DNA of 34,378 nt from assembly GCF_014222285.1 (NCBI RefSeq), contig NZ_JACKZS010000069.1, positions 1 through 34,378 of the forward strand, written 5' to 3'. The notes under the pieces were generated by a model. It saw only the letters and a program-made list of their open reading frames with translations. It was not told the origin of the DNA and made no database searches. Position 1 is the stretch's first letter. Every line of letters begins with the position of its first letter. The position numbers were made by a program, and so were the translations under genes. Positions 24,191 through 30,020 of this stretch are shown piece after piece. Source of the DNA: Nostoc sp. UCD121. GTDB lineage: Bacteria; Cyanobacteriota; Cyanobacteriia; Cyanobacteriales; Nostocaceae.

Positions 24191-24709
24191 CTAAACTTTT
24201 GCTTCCAAAGATTTGAGTAACTCGGTATTCACGCCTGACTCACGAGTCAAGGCAATTTTGCCAGTGCGGGCGATTTCTCTTAAACCAAATTTTTGCAACA
24301 CCTGCACGATCGCTACCATTTTACCTGGATCTCCCACAACTTCTAAGGTGAGAGAATCTTCTGCTACATCCACGACTCGCGCCCGGAAAATCTGAGACAG
24401 TTCAATCACTTCTGAGCGATTGCTACTACTAGCATTCACTTTCACAAGCATCAATTCTCGCTCAACGCAAGGAGTTTCGGTAATATCCTGTACCTTGAGG
24501 ACATTGACTAACTTGTATAGTTGTTTGGTGAGTTGCTCGATCACGCGATCGTCACCAGGTACAACCATTGTAATTCGGGAGACTCCTCCCTGTTCAGCAG
24601 GGCCAACAGCAAGGCTTTCAATATTAAAACCACGACGGGCGAATAAACCAGAAATGCGGGAAAGAACACCCGCCTCATCTTCTACGAGAACTGAAAGGGT
24701 ATGTTTCAT
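24191..24709 (-). CDS. ilvN: Acetolactate synthase small (regulatory) subunit
   Basis: A 172-residue regulatory subunit, full length for cyanobacteria. The N-terminal ACT domain starts MKHTLSVLVEDEAGVLSRISGLFARRGFNIESL and contains the valine-binding region; the second, ACT-like domain (about 80-158) has ELMLVKV, RARVVDVAEDSLTLEV and GDPGKM. It binds the IlvB catalytic subunit and makes it responsive to valine in the first common step of branched-chain amino-acid synthesis. ATG 24709 is preferred over TTG 24718. The gene is alone here; no ilvB or ilvC is nearby. A hairpin with T-run follows at 24114-24153. Confidence 0.95.
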   Translation of the reverse strand: MKHTLSVLVEDEAGVLSRISGLFARRGFNIESLAVGPAEQGGVSRITMVVPGDDRVIEQLTKQLYKLVNVLKVQDITETPCVERELMLVKVNASSSNRSEVIELSQIFRARVVDVAEDSLTLEVVGDPGKMVAIVQVLQKFGLREIARTGKIALTRESGVNTELLKSLEAKV

Positions 24710-24952
24710 CTTCGCCAACAGAGGCTAGAACAGGATTTGAGGAACGCAGAAACTAGTACCGCTTTGCAGAATTCACTCATTCAAGATTCAAAATTCATTG
24801 AGTTACAAACTCTTGACATTTTGTCAAATGTATGTTGATTTCTGTTGTCGCGTACTACTGCACTAATTATCAGTGCAACCTTTTATTGTAAACTCAATAG
24901 CTGCACTCGTTGCATTCTCTAGAAATAAAAAATTGGGCAGAAGTTATCCTGC

Positions 24953-24992
24953 AAGGAGGAATTTTATGGAATGGATATCTTTTCATTGGTAG
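24953..24992 (+). other. Strong ribosome site with an eight-codon leader frame
   Basis: AAGGAGGA at 24953-24960 is followed five bases later by an ATG (24966) that opens a frame of eight codons (MEWISFHW) ending at 24992. A second ATG at 24971, in another frame, runs on into the BON gene. The best ribosome site in the area thus serves either a tiny leader peptide or an extended BON start. Confidence 0.4.
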
Positions 24993-25057
24993 ATGCGGCA
25001 TTTTCGAAAAGCTTTTATACTCCACTCAATAAGCCTCTAATTAGGAGAAAGATTTTT

Positions 25058-25426
25058 ATGGGTTGGTTAAAAAGACTATTTGGAATGGAAAAACCTCAAA
25101 ATGCAGAAGTAAATCCTACTCCGCAGTCAATAGCACAAACTCCTAGTACTAATGCTGCTCCTACTGCTACTCAATCTATACCCCCAGAACGTTTGGGATT
25201 AAGTGGTGAATATGACCAAAGTGGGTTAGCAAAGCGGGTAGCTTTGGCATTTGATCAAGATCCACAACTTGATGATGTTAATACTCTTTGGGTTGCTCAA
25301 ACGGGTAGCACTGTGGTGTTGAAAGGCAAAGTTCCCAGTCAAGAAATTCTTAATAAGATGATTTCTGTAGCTCGTTCTGTGAATGGCACTACAGATGTGG
25401 ACACTAACCAAGCCACGATTGGCTAG
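25058..25426 (+). CDS. BON domain protein
   Basis: A protein of 122 residues from ATG 25058. It starts with the basic, amphipathic MGWLKRLFGMEKP, then a Pro/Thr/Ala-rich linker, then one BON domain: LAKRVALAFDQDPQLDDVNTLWV, QTGSTVVLKGKVPSQEILNKMISVARSVNGTTDVD. BON domains bind lipid membranes, and the N-terminal helix may help. AGGAG lies ten bases before this ATG. A start at 24971 would add 29 residues of uneven composition; it has the stronger AAGGAGGA but at longer spacing. The gene appears monocistronic. Confidence 0.8.
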   Translation: MGWLKRLFGMEKPQNAEVNPTPQSIAQTPSTNAAPTATQSIPPERLGLSGEYDQSGLAKRVALAFDQDPQLDDVNTLWVAQTGSTVVLKGKVPSQEILNKMISVARSVNGTTDVDTNQATIG

Positions 25427-25436
25427 TACCATAAGG

Positions 25437-25458
25437 CGTAATTCGTAATTCGTAATTA
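25437..25458. repeat. GTAATTC tandem tract
   Basis: Three tandem copies of a GTAATTC-type heptamer lie 11 bases after the BON gene stop. The same unit forms the tract around 7187-7250, where it also follows a gene end. Confidence 0.7.
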
Positions 25459-25664
25459 CCTATTTGCAAGGGTTTTGGACATTTGAAATGGGTGACTTAT
25501 TTACGCCGTGCGATGCTAGGTGTTAAGTAATTCTTAATTCAATGGTCGCAAAGGTATTGGGTGGCGCGATCGCTCCCATTGCATAACAAAAGCCTCATAT
25601 CTATCTCTTCAAAGAGTCGCCGACAACGCTAGCTGATGAATGCGCGGTATAAACAAAGGCCCTC

Positions 25665-26639
25665 TTAGACAATTTCCGGCAAAGCTGGGAAAGTGTAAGG
25701 GGGTTGGCGATGCCTGCGGCGGGCTACGCCTACGCTAACCCATCTCTCAATCCAATCTACAATAGCTTGGTTGACTTGCTCAGGACATTCATCATGGGGA
25801 CAATGGCCCACATCTGCTAAATTCAGCACTTCCAATTTTTGGTTGTATTGGGCAAATCGGTTAGCAAGGGCTGGGGGAACAAACCGATCCTTTTGTCCCC
25901 AAATTAACAACATCGGAATTGTTAAGGTTGGTAATACTGTCTTCACACTAGGACTAAAGTTAATTCCGATCGCAGCTTTGAACAAAGCACTAAAAGCCCT
26001 CGCTGAACCTCTGTCTTGGGGAGGCCCAGCTAAAATTTCTATGAGTTCATCGGTAATCGCCTCTGGGTTAGCGTAGGCAAGACTTGCCCAGCGACGCAGC
26101 ACCCCTGGACGGCGCACAAAGTTAAACACAGGTTTGAGAACTAATGGCGAAGCGACCACATTTTTAATTGCTCTGACAAGCGGCCGCAACACGGGAGGAA
26201 TTGCTTCTTGTTCTAGAGAAGGGTCGGGTAAACTCATCATCACTATACCCAGCACCATGTCAGGATGAGCGGCGGCGGCGGCCATGGAAATCAGTGAACC
26301 GTTGGAATTGCCTACTAAAATTGCCGGTTGACGGATGAAAGTTTTCCAAAAATCGTAAACCTGCTCAACCCACAAGTCAATGCTGTAATTAGCTGCGGCT
26401 TTTTCAGAAGCGCCAAAACCCAGCATATCAATGGCGTAAACTGTGTGATGTTCAGCCAACACTTCTAAATTATGTCGCCAATGACCAATGGAAGCGCCAA
26501 AGCCATGTAACAAAATCAGAGGTTGTGTTTTGTGGTTATTTTGGCTAGGGCGAATGTAAGTATAGCGGGTTTGCCAGCCCCGCCAAATCCAATCTCTTTG
26601 ATTACCAACCCGTTCTTGCCAGTGCAGTGTAGTGGTCAC
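25665..26639 (-). CDS. Alpha/beta-fold hydrolase
   Basis: A 324-residue alpha/beta hydrolase. The oxyanion motif is LLHGFGAS (43-50). The nucleophile elbow GNSNGS gives S112, the acid is D251 in WGQKDRFVP and the base is H279 in VGHCPHDE. The helical cap (about 135-230) is well formed. Chloroplast and cyanobacterial relatives act on esters of pigments or lipids, but the substrate here is unknown. The last 25 residues are odd: codons for WVSVGVARRRHRQ overlap the 29-bp dispersed repeat at 25707-25735, so the catalytic domain ends normally and a basic tail was added by repeat insertion. It lies 54 bases after the aldo/keto reductase gene on the same strand. Confidence 0.9.
   Translation of the reverse strand: MTTTLHWQERVGNQRDWIWRGWQTRYTYIRPSQNNHKTQPLILLHGFGASIGHWRHNLEVLAEHHTVYAIDMLGFGASEKAAANYSIDLWVEQVYDFWKTFIRQPAILVGNSNGSLISMAAAAAHPDMVLGIVMMSLPDPSLEQEAIPPVLRPLVRAIKNVVASPLVLKPVFNFVRRPGVLRRWASLAYANPEAITDELIEILAGPPQDRGSARAFSALFKAAIGINFSPSVKTVLPTLTIPMLLIWGQKDRFVPPALANRFAQYNQKLEVLNLADVGHCPHDECPEQVNQAIVDWIERWVSVGVARRRHRQPPYTFPALPEIV
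25707..25735. repeat. 29-bp dispersed repeat inside a coding region
   Basis: This 29-base GC-rich unit matches 32852-32880 at 28 of 29 positions, and its right half matches the complement of 631-645. It lies in frame within the 3' end of the alpha/beta hydrolase gene. Confidence 0.9.
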
Positions 26640-26693
26640 GGTCTTCTTTAATTCATCAGCATGAAGATACTATTATTACCTTTTTCCCGATAA

Positions 26694-27713
26694 TTAGCGG
26701 CGATACTCGTCGCCACAATCGCCGATTAGCTGATACAAATCTCGTGACTGTCGAGATACGGCACTGATGCGATCGCGATCGTCAGCATCTAAACTAAAAC
26801 TAAATACTTTGGCGTTATCTTCTATATGTTCAGATACGCCCAGTCTGGCACCAACTATCACACCGCCCACAGTTGGCTGATCTAAAATGTAACGCACTGC
26901 AACATTAGAGATGCTTACTTTATGCTTATTAGCAATTTCCTTCAAAATAGCTAGCAATTCTTGAAATAATTGCCAACCCCCCCAAGCATCAATCATATTT
27001 TTATATTTTTTCAAACTAGCAGTGGACAGATCAGATCCTCGCGGTTCCGGTTTACCCAAATATTTTTCTGATAACAAGCTGCCGCACAATGTACCGTAAG
27101 TAAAAAGCTTGATGTCATGCTGCTGACAAAATTCCACCATATTAACTTCGGGACGGCGATCAATAAGGGAAAATTGCACTTGATTAGAAACAATTTTGAT
27201 GCCTGCTTCGGTAATCAGCTTCAAATTTTCCGTGTCAAAATTAGTTAAACCTAGATGTTTAATTTTACCCTCAGTCTGGAGTTCAGCCATATATTTCAGG
27301 GCATCTAGATAATTTTTATCCTGATATTCCCACCAGTGGAATTGCATCAAATCTAACGATTCTACATTCATCCTTCTCAGGGAAATATCAATGTTTTCCT
27401 CGACCAGTTTCTTTGTCATTTTACCTGGACGAGGCACCCATTTTGTAAACGCTTGCACCTTAGATAAAGCATCTTTGCCACGAGTATCAATTAGTTGACA
27501 GCGAAACTCACCAATAAAGTCCTCAGCAGGGCCATAATGATCTGCTAAATCCCAAGTGGTAAAGCCTGCATCTAAATATTTGAACATAGTCTCAATGGCA
27601 GCTTGGGGATTGATTCGTCCGTGTGCGCCGGAGACTTGCCACATACCACTTAATATGCGGCAGATGTTCAAATCGGGAGTGAATTGGAGACGGCTCGCTG
27701 TGGGTAAGTTCAT
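26694..27713 (-). CDS. Aldo/keto reductase family protein
   Basis: A protein of 339 residues from ATG 27713 (a TTG at 27719 would add two). The AKR active-site set is visible: D55 in WDLADHYG, Y60, K91 in FTKWVP and H126 in MQFHWWEY. The NADPH site is formed by the late segments VGGVIVGARLGV and EDNAKVF. These enzymes reduce aldehydes or ketones with NADPH in the cytoplasm. The long N-terminal strand and the HWWEYQDKNYLDALKYMAEL segment fit a cyanobacterial/plant subgroup. It lies 54 bases upstream of the hydrolase gene and may form an operon with it. The substrate is unknown. Confidence 0.9.
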   Translation of the reverse strand: MNLPTASRLQFTPDLNICRILSGMWQVSGAHGRINPQAAIETMFKYLDAGFTTWDLADHYGPAEDFIGEFRCQLIDTRGKDALSKVQAFTKWVPRPGKMTKKLVEENIDISLRRMNVESLDLMQFHWWEYQDKNYLDALKYMAELQTEGKIKHLGLTNFDTENLKLITEAGIKIVSNQVQFSLIDRRPEVNMVEFCQQHDIKLFTYGTLCGSLLSEKYLGKPEPRGSDLSTASLKKYKNMIDAWGGWQLFQELLAILKEIANKHKVSISNVAVRYILDQPTVGGVIVGARLGVSEHIEDNAKVFSFSLDADDRDRISAVSRQSRDLYQLIGDCGDEYRR

Positions 27714-27895
27714 TTTCAATTTTGGGAGTTAGAAGTTGGAAGTGAGCAGATTTAATAATTAGTGAGTTGAAAAGCGGTTTTTTACAGCCTTTTAACTTTT
27801 CTACTTTATTATGAATGATTTACGACGACTAGAGTTAAAACTCCTAAATCTTGTACAGACACAGATTTTTCACGTCTCTCCTAACTCCTAACTTT

Positions 27896-28231
27896 CTAAC
27901 GCCAGTCTTTTTCAGCTTGTTCGAGAACGTAAGCAGCAACATCTGTAATTTGCTGTTCAGTAAGGCGATCTTTGTAGGCTGACATATTATTTTTACCATT
28001 GGTAACTATAGATGTAACTGCCTCTATTGAATCCATACCATACTTTTTCAGCGCTTGCTTTTTGAGATTTTTACCCCGCCTAATTATGTTGCTGCCGTTA
28101 ATATGACAACCAGCACAATGAAGACTAAATATTTGTTCACCGTTAACTATGTCTGCTGCCATTGCAGACGTAGTAAAAGCGCTGAAGAACAAGAGAAATG
28201 TTACTAATACTAATGTGAGTAGTTTTTTCAA
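27896..28231 (-). CDS. petJ: Cytochrome c6-like protein
   Basis: A 111-residue exported c-type cytochrome. Residues 1-25 are a signal peptide (cleavage after AMA), giving a mature protein of about 86 residues, the usual size of cytochrome c6. The haem motif is C39-AG-C42-H43 and the sixth ligand is M83 in NNMSAYKDRL. The end DVAAYVLEQAEKDW matches c6. Classic c6 carries electrons from cytochrome b6f to photosystem I or to the terminal oxidase in the thylakoid lumen. At the position where c6 usually has a glutamine before VTNGK, this protein has I75, as in c6-like variants of lower potential. It may therefore be a c6B/c6C-type paralogue, not the main PetJ. It lies 45 bases after a small conserved gene. 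Confidence 0.85.
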   Translation of the reverse strand: MKKLLTLVLVTFLLFFSAFTTSAMAADIVNGEQIFSLHCAGCHINGSNIIRRGKNLKKQALKKYGMDSIEAVTSIVTNGKNNMSAYKDRLTEQQITDVAAYVLEQAEKDWR

Positions 28232-28276
28232 TCAACGTCTCCTGATTTCGAATACTGGTTGTATCAGAATCAATTA

Positions 28277-28501
28277 CTACAGGGATTCAAAGTCAGTTGT
28301 AAATCCTGCAAAATTTGCACAATCTTCTTGAAAGGCTTCTGCATCGCTAACATCCTCAATTTTATAAGACATGATGCGTGTACCATCTGGCATTTTTTTG
28401 GAACCAATTAATTCCCCTTGATACTTCTGGGCGATCGCTTTGAATTCAGTACCATAGAGCTTCCAGGCATCACTTGCACAAGTAATATTTACTCGCCACA
28501 T
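28277..28501 (-). CDS. Small hypothetical protein upstream of the cytochrome gene
   Basis: A 74-residue soluble protein of unknown family. It begins MWRVNITCASDAWKLYGTEFKAIAQKY and has an alternating strand-helix-strand pattern that suggests a compact alpha/beta fold; residues ISYKIEDVSDAEAFQEDC-type acidic helix lies near the end. It lies 45 bases upstream of the cytochrome c6-like gene on the same strand, so cotranscription is likely. No function can be assigned. Confidence 0.65.
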   Translation of the reverse strand: MWRVNITCASDAWKLYGTEFKAIAQKYQGELIGSKKMPDGTRIMSYKIEDVSDAEAFQEDCANFAGFTTDFESL

Positions 28502-28856
28502 ATTTCACTATCAATTACTACCAACAAGCATTAATCATCTCATAAATTGGCACTATGCTACAGTTCAATCATACAAAAATCATTCTGAATTCTGAATCCT
28601 GACTCCTAACTCCTGAATTCTGTTCGATAAAAATTTGTAGATTGGTTTGAGTAACGAAACCTAATCTTTTGTATGGTTTGTAGGGTTTCAGTTCGTGTAA
28701 ATATTATTAACCGAGCAGTCTTGACAGTTCACCTCTTTAGGACTGTAATTTTCTATCTAAAGGAAGTACCAAGCCAGATCTGGCCACGCCATAATGGGGA
28801 TGTAAGAACATTTCTAGAAAGTTTTATCCCAATTAGTTAAATTCTAAGAGTTGAAA
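28502..28856. other. Divergent spacer with a heptamer-like repeat
   Basis: About 350 bases between two divergent genes. A short repeat tract lies at 28582-28621. The rest presumably holds the two promoters. No clear operator or hairpin was seen. Confidence 0.5.
28582..28621. repeat. TGAATTC/TGACTCC/TAACTCC heptamer-like repeat
   Basis: Degenerate tandem copies of the heptamers TGAATTC, TGACTCC and TAACTCC, beginning and ending with GAATTCTG. Typical of cyanobacterial spacers; similar words occur at about 27877-27890. Confidence 0.6.
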
Positions 28857-29660
28857 ATGTCTAACAACAATATCAAAGAAAAAATTCAAGCAGACTTGCA
28901 ACAAGCTAAAGAAACTGGACAATTAAGAACCGATCGGATTCGAGAAATTGTTAAATCCGCAGTTTCTCAAGTAGGCTCTGAGTTTAAACAAGGTTCTACT
29001 GAACTTCGTAGCTTGGTTAGAGATGCTGTTTCTGCTGTCATTGAAAACTTCCAAGAAAAAGGTAGCGAACTTAAAGATGAAGTGACAGCTTCTATTGAAG
29101 GAGCGCTAGAAGGAATTAACACTCAAAGACACGAATCTATTGCTAAAACTCAGACAGATATCAAGCGCCTTCAAGCTCAACTAGATGGTGAAGAAGAAGA
29201 ACTCCAGCAAGAGGTTGATGTAATCTTGGCAGAGATTGAAGAGACGGGTAGAGAAAAACCAGCTAGTACCAAAACTGCAATTGATTCTGCTGTCAATGCC
29301 ATTAAAGATAGTGAAGAAGTCGGGTTATTAAAGAAACGTTACGCGCAATTGCAAGCACAGCTAGCTATTGTCAGAGCTAATATGGCTGCACGCTATGGCG
29401 GACGTTCTATGGAGGTTCAAGATTATCTAGACGAGGCTAAACACTGGTACGATAAAGCTCGTCCTCAAGCAGAGTCTGTAGCTATACAGGTAGAACAGAA
29501 GCGATCGCAGCTAGAAGACAAACTAGGTGAAGCTGGTACATCTCTGGCCAGAAAAGAGCGCCAAATCAAACAAACCTTAAGGGAGTTACTTCTAACGGCA
29601 GCTGACTTATTCAAAGATAAGGAACCCGCTAATAAAGAGCGCGAGACTATTCACAAATAG
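28857..29660 (+). CDS. Helical, coiled-coil-rich protein of unknown function
   Basis: A protein of 267 residues from ATG 28857 (a TTG at 28851 would add two). It is almost wholly helical and highly charged, without membrane segments or cysteine. Repeating segments such as REIVKSAVSQV, SLVRDAVSAVIENF, DEVTASIEGALEGI and IDSAVNAIKD resemble the 11-residue repeats of apolipoprotein- or LEA-like proteins. A coiled coil covers about 95-130. The end, QTLRELLLTAADLFKDK, is another amphipathic helix. Such proteins often bind membranes or act in stress. No enzymatic motif is present. It stands alone on the plus strand and is followed by repeats. Confidence 0.72.
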   Translation: MSNNNIKEKIQADLQQAKETGQLRTDRIREIVKSAVSQVGSEFKQGSTELRSLVRDAVSAVIENFQEKGSELKDEVTASIEGALEGINTQRHESIAKTQTDIKRLQAQLDGEEEELQQEVDVILAEIEETGREKPASTKTAIDSAVNAIKDSEEVGLLKKRYAQLQAQLAIVRANMAARYGGRSMEVQDYLDEAKHWYDKARPQAESVAIQVEQKRSQLEDKLGEAGTSLARKERQIKQTLRELLLTAADLFKDKEPANKERETIHK

Positions 29661-29761
29661 GCTACTATACGCGGAGCGTTTCTTGTAGAGTCGCTGCTTC
29701 TGTACGATCCGTTCCGCGTAGCTTGCTTCGGCTTAAAAGTATGCGTCTACATGAATTGTCT
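29661..29761. repeat. GC-rich dispersed repeat patch
   Basis: Right after the helical protein gene, GC-rich words (ACGCGGAGCG, GTTCCGCGTAGC, GCTTCGGC) form an imperfect palindromic patch of the kind scattered through Nostoc spacers. The minus-strand frame at 29665-29871 runs through it and the MITE and is not accepted. Confidence 0.5.
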
Positions 29762-29997
29762 TTAGAGGTTGTTTGAAAAGTGTTTCGCTGTGACTTTAGG
29801 CACTTTGAGATCCCCCCTAACCCACGCCAGTCGCTCCACTTGGGAAGACCCCATCGCGCAGCGTTTCGCAAAGAAGACTGCGCTGGCTCCCCTTAAAAAG
29901 GGGAGAACTGGAATACAAAGTCACCCAATTTATTGGGGGATTTAGGAGGATCTAGAACTTTTGATATCTACAATAGGACTTTTCAAACATCCTCTAA
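29762..29997. mobile_element. MITE-like element with terminal inverted repeats and TA ends
   Basis: The 20-bp ends at 29762-29781 and 29978-29997 are inverted repeats that match at 19 of 20 positions (TTAGAGG-TGTTTGAAAAGT type). The interior is 196 bases with no reading frame. Within the ends, TA followed by GAGG fits insertion at a TA dinucleotide, as by IS630/Tc1-like transposases; the transposase would have to act in trans. A GC-rich palindromic unit (about 29823-29886) is nested inside, flanked by CCCCCTAA- and CCCCTTAAAAAGGGG-type words, so a second insertion has entered the element. It lies 23 bases after the end of the four-GAF gene. Confidence 0.75.
29823..29886. repeat. GC-rich repeat nested in the MITE
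   Basis: A GC-rich unit bounded by CGCCAGTC and GACTGCGCTGGC interrupts the A+T-rich MITE interior. The order shows that it inserted after the MITE, or that the MITE family carries it. Confidence 0.5.
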
Positions 29998-30020
29998 GAA
30001 GAAAATCTTTCTTTTCACTA

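Noticed and set aside
29665..29871. 68-residue minus-strand frame
   Set aside because: It runs through a GC-rich repeat patch and half of the MITE.
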